Positions 1 through 8,255 of a stretch of 64,000 bases of DNA are shown piece after piece; the stretch's first letter is position 1; every line of letters starts with the position of its first letter. The notes below the pieces were generated by a model. It did no database searches. It saw only the letters and a program-made list of their open reading frames with translations, and was not told where the DNA came from. The position numbers and the translations under genes are program-made. Source of the stretch: Streptomyces sp. SID13726 (lineage in GTDB: Bacteria; Actinomycetota; Actinomycetes; Streptomycetales; Streptomycetaceae); the NCBI RefSeq assembly GCF_010548375.1, contig NZ_JAAGLY010000002.1, positions 62,001 to 126,000 on the forward strand. Direction: 5' to 3'.

Positions 1-887
1 GCCGCGTTGGCGCGGGCCTGCTCGGGCGAGCGGGCGCCGGGGATGACGGTGGTGACGCCGGGCTGCTCGACGATCCAGCGCAGGGCGAGCTGGGCCGGGG
101 TGTAGCCCTCGGGGGCGAGCGCGGAGAACTCCGCGGCGGCCTCGACGCCGGTCGTGTAGTCGACGCCGGAGAAGGTCTCGCCGACGTCGAAGGCCTCGCC
201 GTGCCGGTTGTAGGCGCGGTGGTCGTTCTCCGGGAACACCGTGTCCTCGGTGTACTTGCCGGACAGCAGGCCCGAGGCCAGCGGTACCCGCGCGATGATG
301 CCGACGCCCGCCTCCCGGGCGGCGGGGAGCACCTGGAGCAGGGGCTTCATGCGGAAGGCGTTGAGGATGATCTGCACGCTCGCCACGCCCGGCCGGGCGA
401 TCGCGGTCAGCGCCTCCTCGCAGGTCTCCACGCTGACGCCGTAGTGGGCGATGCGCTCCTCCTCGACCAGGGTGTCGAGGGCGTCGAACACCTCGTCGGA
501 GGAGTAGACGGGGGTGGGCGGGCAGTGCAGCTGGACCAGGTCGATGCGGTCGACGCCGAGGTTGCGGCGCGAACGGTCGTTCCAGGCGCGGAAGTTGTCG
601 AGGACGTAGTTCTCGGGGATCTGGTCGACACGGCGGCCCATCTTGGTGGCGACCAGCACATGCAGGTCGGGGCGGCCGCTGAGGAAGGCGGCGATGGTCT
701 GCTCGCTGCGTCCGTCGCCGTACACGTCGGCGGTGTCGAAGAAGGTGACCCCCGACTCGGCCGCCGCCTCCAGCACCGAGAGGGCTTCCTTGTCGTCGAC
801 GTCCCCCCAGTCGGCTCCCAGTTGCCAGGTGCCGAGTCCTACGACGGATGCGTGCTGCTGAGACCTGCCGAATGTGCGCTCGTCCAT
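1..887 (-). CDS. Aldo/keto reductase, C-terminus cut by window edge
   Basis: NAD(P)H-dependent aldo/keto reductase of the (beta/alpha)8 barrel superfamily. Reading leftward from the ATG at 887, the protein begins MDERTFGRSQQHASVVGLGTW. It carries the catalytic Asp-Tyr region (FFDTADVYGDGRSEQ), the Lys motif (LVATKMGR) and the His segment (DLVQLHCPP). The NADP-binding end (VTTVIPGARSPEQARAN) is visible just before the window stops, so only the extreme C-terminus is missing. The substrate cannot be inferred. The gene is divergent from the FAD oxidase to its right, and the roughly 135 bp between them carries a short palindrome at 948-960. Two other aldo/keto reductases of different subgroups occur in this window. 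Confidence 0.93.
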   Translation of the reverse strand, partial: MDERTFGRSQQHASVVGLGTWQLGADWGDVDDKEALSVLEAAAESGVTFFDTADVYGDGRSEQTIAAFLSGRPDLHVLVATKMGRRVDQIPENYVLDNFRAWNDRSRRNLGVDRIDLVQLHCPPTPVYSSDEVFDALDTLVEEERIAHYGVSVETCEEALTAIARPGVASVQIILNAFRMKPLLQVLPAAREAGVGIIARVPLASGLLSGKYTEDTVFPENDHRAYNRHGEAFDVGETFSGVDYTTGVEAAAEFSALAPEGYTPAQLALRWIVEQPGVTTVIPGARSPEQARANA

Positions 888-947
888 GGCGTCAGTCTGT
901 CATCCGTCGCCGACCTGCGCGGAACCGGCCGCTCCGGGCCGACACCT

Positions 948-960
948 GTGAATCGTTCAC
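948..960. promoter_or_regulatory. Perfect 13-bp palindrome GTGAA-TCG-TTCAC in divergent promoter
   Basis: The sequence GTGAATCGTTCAC has two 5-base arms around a 3-base centre. It lies between the aldo/keto reductase and the FAD oxidase, where an operator would be expected. The half-site resembles that of the 16-bp palindromes at 4825-4863 upstream of the MFS-TetR operon, but the arm spacing is 3 bases shorter. Binding by the same TetR is therefore only a possibility. Confidence 0.35.
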
Positions 961-1023
961 TCACACGGGTGACACGAATCGACGTGGGGCATGCACGTGT
1001 CAACGGCCGCCTACCGTGACCGG

Positions 1024-2736
1024 GTGACTGATCGTTTTGTGAGCAACCACCCCCAGGACAAGCCCTCCTGGTCCCGTCGCGGCTTCCTCATGAGTGCCGC
1101 CGCCCTCACCGCCGTACCGGTTCTGCTGCCCGCCGATCCGGCTGCCGCGGCGGAGGAGCTGCCCGGCTTCCCGGCGGACGTGGACCTCTACCGTTCGGCC
1201 TACCGGAACTGGGTCGGCGAGATCACCGCCGACGGGCTGTGGGCCTGTGCGCCGACGGGCCCGGACCAGGTGGTCGAGGTCGTCGACTGGGCCTGGCGGC
1301 ACGGCTGGCGGGTGCGTGCCCGGGGTTCCTCGCACGGCTGGTCGCCCCTGACCGTCACGGAAGGCACCACGTCTGACGTGCCCGTCCTCCTCGTCGACAC
1401 CGCCTCCCACCTCACCGGGCTGTCCCTGGACTCCGCCTCCGCCGTGCGCGCGGGCACCGGGGTCACCCTGGAGGCGCTGCTCACCTACCTGGAGGGACAC
1501 GGGCTCGGGGTCACGGCCGCGCCCGCTCCCGGCGACCTCACCCTGGGCGGGGCGCTGGCGATCGACGCGCACGGCACCGCCGTTCCGGCCGCCGGGGAGG
1601 AGCGGCTGCCGGGGCAGACGTACGGCTCGCTCAGCAATCGTGTCGTGGAGCTGACGGCGGTGGTGTGGGACGAGGAGAGCGGGGCGTACGGCCTGCGCAC
1701 GTTCCACCGGGACGAGGCCGACAGCGCCGTGCTGCTCACCCATCTCGGGCGGGCCTTCGTCACCGAGGTCGTGCTGCGGGTCGGGGCGAACAGCAATCTC
1801 CGGTGCATGAGCCGGGTCGACATTCCGGCGGCCGAGCTGTTCGCCGCGCCCGGTGGTGACGGGCGGACCTTCGCGAGCTTCCTGGAGGAGTCGGGGCGGG
1901 TCGAGGCGATCTGGTTCGCGTTCACGGAGTTCCCGTGGCTGAAGGTGTGGAGCGTGGCGCCCACCAAGCCGCTGACCTCACGGCGCGTGACCTCGCCGTA
2001 CAACTATCCCTTCTCCGACAACGTACCGACCCTGGTGGCCGATCTGGCCGGGCGGATGGTGTCGGACGCGGCCTGGTACCTGGCGCCGGTGCTCGGGAAC
2101 GCGCAGCTCGACGTGGCGACGGTGGGGCTGACGGCGACGCTGTCGGCGGACCTCTGGGGGCCGTCGAAGAACACGCTGCTGTACATCAGGCCGACGACAC
2201 TGCGGGTGACGGCGAACGGGTACGCGGTGCCGACCTCGCGGGACGGGGTGCAGCGGGTCGTGTCCGAGTTCACGGAGTTCTACCGGGAGCGGCTCGCGGC
2301 GTACGCGGCGAAGGGGCGGTTCCCGGTCAACGGCACGGTGGAGATCCGGGTGACCGGGCTCGACGATCCGGACGAGGCCGAGGTGGCGGGCGCGCGGGCC
2401 CCGCTGCTGTCGGCGCTGCGTGCCGGCGGGGCGCGTCCCGAGTGGGACACGGCGGTGTGGCTGGACATCCTGACGCTGCCGGGGACGCCGTACGCGGAGG
2501 CGTTCCTGCGGGAGATCGAGCGGTTCCTGTTCGACGGTTTCGAGGGGACCCGCGTCGAGTGGTCCAAGGGGTGGGCCTACACCGACGACGCGGTGTGGGC
2601 GGACGAGGAGGTGCTGGGGACGACGATCCCCGGGTCGTTCGGGGAGGCGGTGTGGGGGCAGGCGGCCGGGGTGCTGGACCGGCTCGATCCGCACGGGGTG
2701 TTCGGCAACGCGTTCCTGGACCGGCTGTTCCGCTAG
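1024..2736 (+). CDS. Tat-exported FAD-binding oxidase, cholesterol-oxidase (type II) family
   Basis: Predicted secreted flavoprotein oxidase of about 570 residues. A twin-arginine signal (SWSRRGFLMSAAALTAV) is followed by an Ala-rich cleavage region near PADPAAAA. The N-terminal half is a vanillyl-alcohol-oxidase-type FAD domain (ARGSSHGWSPLTVT, then GDLTLGGALAIDAHG, a region that can carry a covalent flavin). The C-terminal half resembles the substrate-binding domain of type II cholesterol oxidases (FYRERLAAYAAKGRFPVNGTVEIR). The family oxidises sterols or related alcohols with O2; the substrate here is not proven. A GTG at 1024 is used. An in-frame ATG at 991 is possible, but its G-rich stretch sits too close to it. 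The stop overlaps that of the convergent TetR gene. Confidence 0.85.
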   Translation: MTDRFVSNHPQDKPSWSRRGFLMSAAALTAVPVLLPADPAAAAEELPGFPADVDLYRSAYRNWVGEITADGLWACAPTGPDQVVEVVDWAWRHGWRVRARGSSHGWSPLTVTEGTTSDVPVLLVDTASHLTGLSLDSASAVRAGTGVTLEALLTYLEGHGLGVTAAPAPGDLTLGGALAIDAHGTAVPAAGEERLPGQTYGSLSNRVVELTAVVWDEESGAYGLRTFHRDEADSAVLLTHLGRAFVTEVVLRVGANSNLRCMSRVDIPAAELFAAPGGDGRTFASFLEESGRVEAIWFAFTEFPWLKVWSVAPTKPLTSRRVTSPYNYPFSDNVPTLVADLAGRMVSDAAWYLAPVLGNAQLDVATVGLTATLSADLWGPSKNTLLYIRPTTLRVTANGYAVPTSRDGVQRVVSEFTEFYRERLAAYAAKGRFPVNGTVEIRVTGLDDPDEAEVAGARAPLLSALRAGGARPEWDTAVWLDILTLPGTPYAEAFLREIERFLFDGFEGTRVEWSKGWAYTDDAVWADEEVLGTTIPGSFGEAVWGQAAGVLDRLDPHGVFGNAFLDRLFR

Positions 2737-3317
2737 GGCGTCAGGTGGGCCTGCACGGTGGGGGCGTACCGGTCCACCACGTCCCGCACCGCGCTCGCCC
2801 TCAGGTCGGTGCCGCGGGCGATGCCGTACATCACGCCGAGGCCGAGGAGTGTGCCGACGGCCAGTTCGGCCCGCAGGCCCGCGTCGGGGCCCTGGAGGCG
2901 CTGCGCGAGGCGGTCGACCACCTGGGTGCGGAAGTTGACGCGCAGGATGTCGCCGTGTTCGCCCTGGACCGGGGCGAAGGCGATCCGCAGGAGGGGGTCG
3001 GCGCCCCGCTCGATCTGGCCGGTGAGGACATGGCGGACCATGTGGCGGCCCAGCTCCTCCAGGGGCGCGTCGAGCAGGGCCGTCGCGTCCGACTCGAAGG
3101 ACATCACGCGGGCGAACAGGGCGTCCTTGTTGCCGAAGTACTTGACGATCAACGGCGGGCTGACTCCCGCGCGTTCGGCGACCGCCTTGAGGGTGATGTC
3201 GGCGTGCGGGGTGCGGGCCAGGAGGTAGCGGGCCGCCCGCAGGATGGCGGCCTTGGTCGCCTCGGCGTCCCGGCGGGCGGGGGCGGCGGCGGGGGGCGTT
3301 GTGCTCACGGCACTCAT
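2733..3317 (-). CDS. TetR family transcriptional regulator
   Basis: A 194-residue one-component repressor. The N-terminal helix-turn-helix of the family is clear (ILRAARYLLAR ... ITLKAVAERAGVSPPLIVKYFGNKDALFARV), followed by a C-terminal ligand and dimer domain without a recognisable ligand signature. Its ATG overlaps the TGA of the MFS transporter upstream (ATGA type), so the two genes are co-transcribed and translationally coupled. That arrangement suggests it represses its own operon in response to a transporter substrate. The double palindrome at 4824-4864, just upstream of the operon, is the best operator candidate. The 3' end overlaps the convergent FAD oxidase by a few bases. Confidence 0.93.
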   Translation of the reverse strand: MSAVSTTPPAAAPARRDAEATKAAILRAARYLLARTPHADITLKAVAERAGVSPPLIVKYFGNKDALFARVMSFESDATALLDAPLEELGRHMVRHVLTGQIERGADPLLRIAFAPVQGEHGDILRVNFRTQVVDRLAQRLQGPDAGLRAELAVGTLLGLGVMYGIARGTDLRASAVRDVVDRYAPTVQAHLTP

Positions 3318-4792
3318 GCTCCCTCCATCGCCTCGTTCCGCGCGCCCCGGGTGCCGTCACCGGCCGGGCGGGTCTTCTCGGGGGTGGCGTCGCCGGGGAT
3401 GGTGAGGGCCGCCGCGCAGGCCGCGAGGGCGATGGCGCCTGCCATGGCGAAGGCCAGCAGATAGCCGTGCAGGGTGGGCACCGGCGCGCCGCCGACCAGG
3501 CTGGTGTGGTGGACCAGTACGGCCGCGACGGCCGCGCTGGAGGTGGCCTGTCCGATGGTCCGCATGAGGACGTTGACGCCGTTGGCGGAGGCCGTCTGCT
3601 CGGCCGGTACCGCGCGCAGGATGAGGGTCGGCAGCGCCGAGTAGGCGAGGGTGGTGCCGGTGGCCACCACCGTGGCGCCCAGGATGATCATCCACAGGTC
3701 GCGGCTGTCCGCGATGCGTACCGCGTAGCCGCAGGCGATGACCGCGGCGCCGAGGGCGAGGGTGATGCGGGGGCCGCGGGACGCGGAGATCCGGGCCGAG
3801 AGCGGCGAGAACAGCAGCATGGTGACGCCGCCGGGCAGCAGGCACAGGCCGGTGGCGACGATCGACAGGCCGAGTCCGTAACCGGTGGCCTTCGGCGCCT
3901 GCACCAGCTGGGCCGTGACCAGGGAGTTGGCGTAGAACGCGAACCCGGTGAGCAGGGCGGCCACATGGGACAGGCCCACGCGCGGCCGGGTGACGAGCCG
4001 CAGGTCGACCAGGGGCTGTTCGGTGCGCAGCTGGCGCCACCACCACAGGGCGAGGACGGCGACGGACAGCGCGAACAGGGCCAGGACCCGCGGGCTGCCC
4101 CAGCCCCACTGCCCGCCCTGGGAGACTCCGAGCAGCAGCGAGACGAGTCCTACGGCCAGGCCCAGGGCGCCCAGTACGTCGAAGCGGCCGGGCTGGCGTA
4201 CCGGCGACTCACGGACCGCCCAGGCCACGGCCGTCACGCCCAGGGCGCCGAGGGCGCTGGTCATCCAGAACATGGTGTGCCAGTCGGCGTACTGCACGAC
4301 CATCGCGGCCAGGGGCAGGCCCAGCGCGGCGCCGATGCCGACGGTGGAGCTCATCATCGCGACCGCGGAGCCCCGGCGCTCGGGCGGGAGTTCGTCGCGC
4401 AGGATGCTGATCGACAGCGGCACCACGGAGGCGGCGGCGCCCTGGAGGGCGCGGGCCGCGATGAGCACGGTGATGTCGGACGACAGCGCGCACATCACCG
4501 AGCCGACGGTCATCAGGGCGAGGGACGCCGTGAGCACCTTGCGCTTGCCGTACATGTCCCCTGCCCGGCCGAGCACCGGGGTGAGGACGGCCCCGGCCAG
4601 CAGGGTCGACGTGACCATCCAGGAGACGGCGCCCGGCGAGGAGTTCGTCAGCCGGGGCAGGTCGGGCAGCAGGGGGACGACCACGGTCTGCATGACGGCC
4701 ATCAGGACACCGCACATCGCCAGCACCGGCACGGTGAGCCGGGCCCGCAGAGTCGCTCCGCGCGGCGGGGATATCGGGCCCTGCTGGTCCAT
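3314..4792 (-). CDS. MFS transporter, drug:H+ antiporter-2 (14-TM) type
   Basis: Integral membrane exporter of the major facilitator superfamily, about 492 residues with roughly 14 hydrophobic segments, as in DHA2 drug exporters. Typical motifs are present: the loop 2-3 motif GRAGDMYGKRKVLTASLAL and an antiporter-like motif C region (GIGAALGLPLAAMVV). The start chosen is the ATG at 4792 (MDQQGPISPPRG), which has GGAG five bases upstream. A start at 4840 would sit inside the operator. It is first in an operon with the overlapping TetR gene, which points to inducible efflux of a toxic compound or antibiotic. The substrate is unknown. Confidence 0.92.
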   Translation of the reverse strand: MDQQGPISPPRGATLRARLTVPVLAMCGVLMAVMQTVVVPLLPDLPRLTNSSPGAVSWMVTSTLLAGAVLTPVLGRAGDMYGKRKVLTASLALMTVGSVMCALSSDITVLIAARALQGAAASVVPLSISILRDELPPERRGSAVAMMSSTVGIGAALGLPLAAMVVQYADWHTMFWMTSALGALGVTAVAWAVRESPVRQPGRFDVLGALGLAVGLVSLLLGVSQGGQWGWGSPRVLALFALSVAVLALWWWRQLRTEQPLVDLRLVTRPRVGLSHVAALLTGFAFYANSLVTAQLVQAPKATGYGLGLSIVATGLCLLPGGVTMLLFSPLSARISASRGPRITLALGAAVIACGYAVRIADSRDLWMIILGATVVATGTTLAYSALPTLILRAVPAEQTASANGVNVLMRTIGQATSSAAVAAVLVHHTSLVGGAPVPTLHGYLLAFAMAGAIALAACAAALTIPGDATPEKTRPAGDGTRGARNEAMEGA

Positions 4793-4823
4793 CTGCACTC
4801 CGGGGACGACGCGGAAAACGGCG

Positions 4824-4864
4824 GGTGAATGACAATTCACTCTATCGGTGAATCGTCATTCACC
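4824..4864. promoter_or_regulatory. Double palindromic operator upstream of MFS-tetR operon
   Basis: Two 16-bp palindromes, GTGAATGACAATTCAC (4825-4840) and GTGAATCGTCATTCAC (4848-4863), share the arms GTGAAT/ATTCAC around four bases. Their centres are 23 bp apart. Together they also form a larger inverted repeat (GGTGAATGAC ... GTCATTCACC). They lie directly upstream of the MFS start at 4792, where a repressor would block transcription. The TetR encoded by the second gene of the operon is the natural candidate ligand. Confidence 0.7.
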
Positions 4865-4888
4865 CAATACCGTCTCCGGTTCTGGGGG

Positions 4889-6103
4889 CTACTTGCCGGA
4901 GAGTTCCCGGGCGTGCACGCTCCGCGCCAGCCTCGGTCCGAGCCAGCGCTTGAACCGGCGCAGCGCCTCCAGCTGTCCGGCCGCCTTGTCGATCCGGTAG
5001 TACAGCTGGGGCGGGATGTACGGCAGCAGCGGTGAGTGGCGCTGGCCGAGCAGGGCGAACATCTGCTCCGGCGGGAGGTCCATGTAGCGGGGCAGGTTCT
5101 CGTACCACTGGGCGCTGTAGCGGGCCGCGCTCTGGACGGACAGCAGTTCCGACTTGCGGCGCCGCTCGTAGCGGGCGAGCGCCTGCGGGAGTTCCCCGTG
5201 CTCGCGCAGGGCGTCGGCGAGGGCGATGGAGTCCTCCAGGGCGAGGGTGGTGCCGGCGCCGATGGAGTAGTGGGTGGTGTGGGCCGCGTCGCCGAGCAGG
5301 ACGAGGTTGTCGCGCCGCCAGGTGCGGTTGGTGAGGGTGCGGAAGGTGAGCCACTGGGCGCTGCCGGAGTTCGCGGAGCGGCCGATCAGCGGGTGGCCGT
5401 CGAGGATGTCGGCGAACAGCTTCTCCAGCAGGGCCAGTCCGTCGGCCTCGTCGGCGCCGTCCAGGCCGAGGCCGGTCCAGGTCTCCGGCGCGCACTCGAC
5501 GACGCAGGTGCTGCGCTCGGGGCTGAAGGCGTAGCCGTAGCACCAGATCCAGCCGTGCTCGGTCTCGACGAAGGCGAAGGTGAAGGAGTCGAAGACCTTG
5601 CTGGTGCCGAGCCAGATGTAGCGGTTGCGGCCCTCCTTGGTCTCGGCGCCGAATGCCTCGGCGTGCCGGCCGCGCAGGACGCTGTGCACACCGTCGCCGG
5701 CCACGACGAGGTCGGCCTCGGGGAGGTTCCCTTCGGTGATCTCGTGCTCGAACTCCAGCCGTACGCCCAGCGAGCGGGCCCGGGCGGCGAGGATCTCCAG
5801 CAGCCGGTGGCGTCCGATGCCGTGGCCGAGGTCGCTGGGGCGCCGGGTGACGAGGTCGCGGACCCGGGCCTCGCCCTCGCTCCAGGTGACCGAGGCCTCC
5901 TCGACGGCGCGGGCCGACTCGGGGTCGTGGGCGTGGAGCTTGTCGAGCAGTCCGCGCCAGTAGGTGACGCCCCAGCCGTAGGTCGATCCCTCCGGGTTGC
6001 GCTCGTGGACAGTGATGTCGTGGGACGGGTCCTGACGTTTCAGCAGGATCGAGAGATACAGGCCGGCGGGCCCGCCGCCGACACAGGCGACCTTCACGCG
6101 CAC
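4889..6103 (-). CDS. FAD-dependent aromatic monooxygenase (PHBH fold)
   Basis: Class A flavoprotein monooxygenase of 404 residues. The Rossmann FAD motif opens the protein (VACVGGGPAGLYLSILLKR), and a second FAD contact occurs at LVLLGDAAHTTHYSIGAGTT, both typical of the p-hydroxybenzoate hydroxylase fold. The opening through HERNPEGSTYGWGVTYW closely resembles enzymes that hydroxylate CoA-linked aromatics such as salicylyl-CoA or anthraniloyl-CoA. That substrate class is suggested but not shown. The ATG follows an AGGGG ribosome-binding site. It is transcribed in the same direction as the MFS-TetR operon but ends just before that operon's operator, so it is a separate unit. Confidence 0.88.
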   Translation of the reverse strand: MRVKVACVGGGPAGLYLSILLKRQDPSHDITVHERNPEGSTYGWGVTYWRGLLDKLHAHDPESARAVEEASVTWSEGEARVRDLVTRRPSDLGHGIGRHRLLEILAARARSLGVRLEFEHEITEGNLPEADLVVAGDGVHSVLRGRHAEAFGAETKEGRNRYIWLGTSKVFDSFTFAFVETEHGWIWCYGYAFSPERSTCVVECAPETWTGLGLDGADEADGLALLEKLFADILDGHPLIGRSANSGSAQWLTFRTLTNRTWRRDNLVLLGDAAHTTHYSIGAGTTLALEDSIALADALREHGELPQALARYERRRKSELLSVQSAARYSAQWYENLPRYMDLPPEQMFALLGQRHSPLLPYIPPQLYYRIDKAAGQLEALRRFKRWLGPRLARSVHARELSGK

Positions 6104-6437
6104 CCCTAGAAATTACCCAAAGCGGTCGATTGGCAACGCAGAGTAGCAGTCCGGGGGTGTGCGACCCGCCCTTGCGATCGCGCCGGTTTCCGCGTGTGAG
6201 GCGGGCCACTGCCAGCGCGTTCGCCCGCAAAGGATCACCAGGATCACGGTCGGCGCGGGAAGGAATTCCTCCGTCCGGGGATCCGAAAGCCCTCTCTCCG
6301 GCAAGATCGTCTTCGTTCAACGCTGTACGACATGTAGGTAATTGTCTGGATCGGAGCCAACCGGTCGCGGGGGATTTCTCCCGCTCTCGGCGGGGCCGAT
6401 AGGCATGCGGAGTCCGTCAACACAGGAGGTTCACCGC
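6104..6437. other. Intergenic region upstream of melC, nothing recognised beyond promoter space
   Basis: A 334-base gap between the divergent monooxygenase and melC1. It is less GC-rich than its surroundings near 6310-6350. It must hold the melC promoter, but I could not identify a convincing -10/-35 pair, an RNA gene or a coding frame with Streptomyces codon bias. Confidence 0.5.
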
Positions 6438-6782
6438 ATGCCGGAACTCACCCGCCGTACCGCGCTCACCGCGACGGCAGCCCTCGCCACGATCGCCGTC
6501 GCCGCCCCGCGGGCGTCCGCCGAGGACCACCACCACGGATCGCCGGAGGGCTTCGACGAGGTCTACCGGGGCCGTCGGATACAGGGCCGGTCGAACGGGG
6601 GTCACCACGGCGGCTACCGCGTGTCGGTCGACGGCGTCGAGCTGCACGTGATGCGCAACGCCGACGGCAGCTGGATCAGCGTGGTCAGCCACTACGACCC
6701 GGTGCCCACCCCGCGCGCCGCGGCCCGGGCCGCCGTGGACGAGCTCCAGGGTGCCCCGCTGCTGCCGTTCCCCGCCAACTGA
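6438..6782 (+). CDS. melC1: Tyrosinase cofactor / copper chaperone MelC1
   Basis: A 114-residue helper protein that delivers copper to apo-tyrosinase and carries it through the Tat pathway. It has a twin-arginine signal ([19 protein letters not shown]) and an early His-rich patch (EDHHHG). The body is typical of the family: [13 protein letters not shown], then [25 protein letters not shown]. The ATG at 6438 is preceded by an AGGAGG site. It lies 53 bases upstream of melC2 in the same orientation, the standard melC operon order. MelC1 forms a complex with MelC2 and supplies the export signal that MelC2 lacks. Confidence 0.97.
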   Translation: MPELTRRTALTATAALATIAVAAPRASAEDHHHGSPEGFDEVYRGRRIQGRSNGGHHGGYRVSVDGVELHVMRNADGSWISVVSHYDPVPTPRAAARAAVDELQGAPLLPFPAN

Positions 6783-6835
6783 CCCTTCCCGCGGGCCGCT
6801 TCGGCCCCGCACTTCTTCTTGGAGCATCCGCACCC

Positions 6836-7660
6836 ATGACCGTCCGCAAGAACCAGGCGAACCTGACCGCCGACGAGAAGCGGCGTTTCGTCGCCGCCGT
6901 CCTGGAGCTGAAGCGCAGCGGCCGCTACGACGCGTTCGTCACCACGCACAACGGCTTCATCATGGCCGACACCGACAACGGCGAGCGCACCGGCCACCGC
7001 TCGCCCTCCTTCCTGCCCTGGCACCGCAGATTCCTGCTGGACTTCGAGCGGGCGCTCCAGTCGGTGGACTCCTCGGTCGCGCTCCCCTACTGGGACTGGA
7101 GCACCGACCGCTCGACGCGCGCCTCGCTGTGGGGCCCCGACTTCCTCGGCGGCACCGGGCGCAGCCGGGACGGACGGGTGATGGACGGCCCGTTCGCGGA
7201 GTCCACCGGCGACTGGCCGATCAGCGTGCGCGTCGACGGCCGTACGTATCTCAGACGCACCCTGGGCGCCGGGGTACGGGAGCTGCCGACCCGGGGCGAG
7301 GTGGACTCGGTGCTGTCCATGGCGACGTACGACATGGCGCCCTGGAACAGCGCCTCGGACGGGTTCCGCAACCATCTGGAGGGCTGGCGCGGGGTCAATC
7401 TGCACAACCGGGTCCATGTCTGGGTGGGCGGGCAGATGGCGACCGGGGTCTCCCCCAACGACCCGGTGTTCTGGCTGCACCACGCCTACGTGGACAAGCT
7501 GTGGGCCCGGTGGCAGCGCCGGCACCCGGACTCACGCTATGTGCCGGCCGCCGGGACGCCCGACGTCGTCGACCTCGGCGAGACCATGAAGCCGTGGAAC
7601 GACGTGCGCCCGGCGGACCTGCTGGACCACACGCGCCACTACACCTTCGACACCGAATAG
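6836..7660 (+). CDS. melC2: Tyrosinase MelC2
   Basis: Binuclear type-3 copper monophenol monooxygenase of 274 residues that oxidises tyrosine to dopaquinone, leading to extracellular melanin. All six copper-ligand histidine contexts are visible. The CuA site comprises FVTTHNGF, TGHRSPSF and LPWHRRFLLDFE; the CuB site comprises NLHNRVHVWVGG and DPVFWLHHAYVDKLW. It has no signal peptide, consistent with export alongside MelC1. The length matches other Streptomyces tyrosinases. Melanin formation on tyrosine medium would be expected of this strain. Confidence 0.98.
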   Translation: MTVRKNQANLTADEKRRFVAAVLELKRSGRYDAFVTTHNGFIMADTDNGERTGHRSPSFLPWHRRFLLDFERALQSVDSSVALPYWDWSTDRSTRASLWGPDFLGGTGRSRDGRVMDGPFAESTGDWPISVRVDGRTYLRRTLGAGVRELPTRGEVDSVLSMATYDMAPWNSASDGFRNHLEGWRGVNLHNRVHVWVGGQMATGVSPNDPVFWLHHAYVDKLWARWQRRHPDSRYVPAAGTPDVVDLGETMKPWNDVRPADLLDHTRHYTFDTE

Positions 7661-7742
7661 GAGTCGTCTTGCGCCGGTTTGCCCACCAGGTCGTGCGGTA
7701 CCCGCGCCGGACACACCGAGAGGACGAAGGAGGGATTCACCC

Positions 7743-8195
7743 GTGTCGCAGGTCGAGGAATCCATCGAGGTCGGCGTGCCGGTGCACACCGCCTACAACC
7801 AGTGGACGCAGTTCGAGACGTTCCCCGAGTTCATGAGCGGGGTCGAGCGCATCGAACAGCGCACCGACACGCTCACGCACTGGGTGACCAACGTCAACGG
7901 GGTGCACAGGGAGTTCGACGCGGAGATCACCGAGCAGATCCCGGACGAGCGGGTCGCGTGGACCACGATCGCCGGCGAGACCCGTCAGGCCGGTGCGGTC
8001 ACGTTCCACCGGCTCGACGAGAGCCACACCAAGGTGATGCTCCAGATGGACTTCCATCCGGACAGCATCACCGAGAAGGTGGGCGACAAGCTCGGGTTCG
8101 TGAAGCGGCAGACCAAGGGCGACCTGGAGCGCTTCAAGACGTTCATCGAGGAGCGCGGCCGGGAGACCGGTGAGTGGCGCGGGGCGGTCATCTGA
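7743..8195 (+). CDS. SRPBCC family protein (polyketide cyclase/dehydrase-like)
   Basis: A 150-residue START/Bet v1-like protein with the pattern of the coenzyme Q-binding and cyclase-like group: VEESIEVGVPVHTAYNQWTQFETFPEFMSGVERIEQ, split by motif into an N-terminal strand, a short helix, and the C-terminal helix KGDLERFKTFIEERG. Such proteins bind hydrophobic ligands. Many actinomycete members are uncharacterised and often stress-related. It lies 82 bases after melC2 with its own start at 7743, and a functional link to tyrosinase is not evident. It is convergent with the RNase HI gene. Confidence 0.85.
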   Translation: MSQVEESIEVGVPVHTAYNQWTQFETFPEFMSGVERIEQRTDTLTHWVTNVNGVHREFDAEITEQIPDERVAWTTIAGETRQAGAVTFHRLDESHTKVMLQMDFHPDSITEKVGDKLGFVKRQTKGDLERFKTFIEERGRETGEWRGAVI

Positions 8196-8255
8196 CCGTC
8201 ACGGCCCGGGTCTTGGGACAGCCCGGCCCTCAAGCCACGGTCTCAGCCCGCGCTC

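Noticed and set aside
1978..3360. A 460-codon minus-strand frame
   Set aside because: It overlaps the FAD oxidase and TetR genes in other frames and has no domain or codon bias of its own.
6113..6402. Short open frames upstream of melC1
   Set aside because: They lack ribosome-binding sites and codon bias and show no family resemblance.
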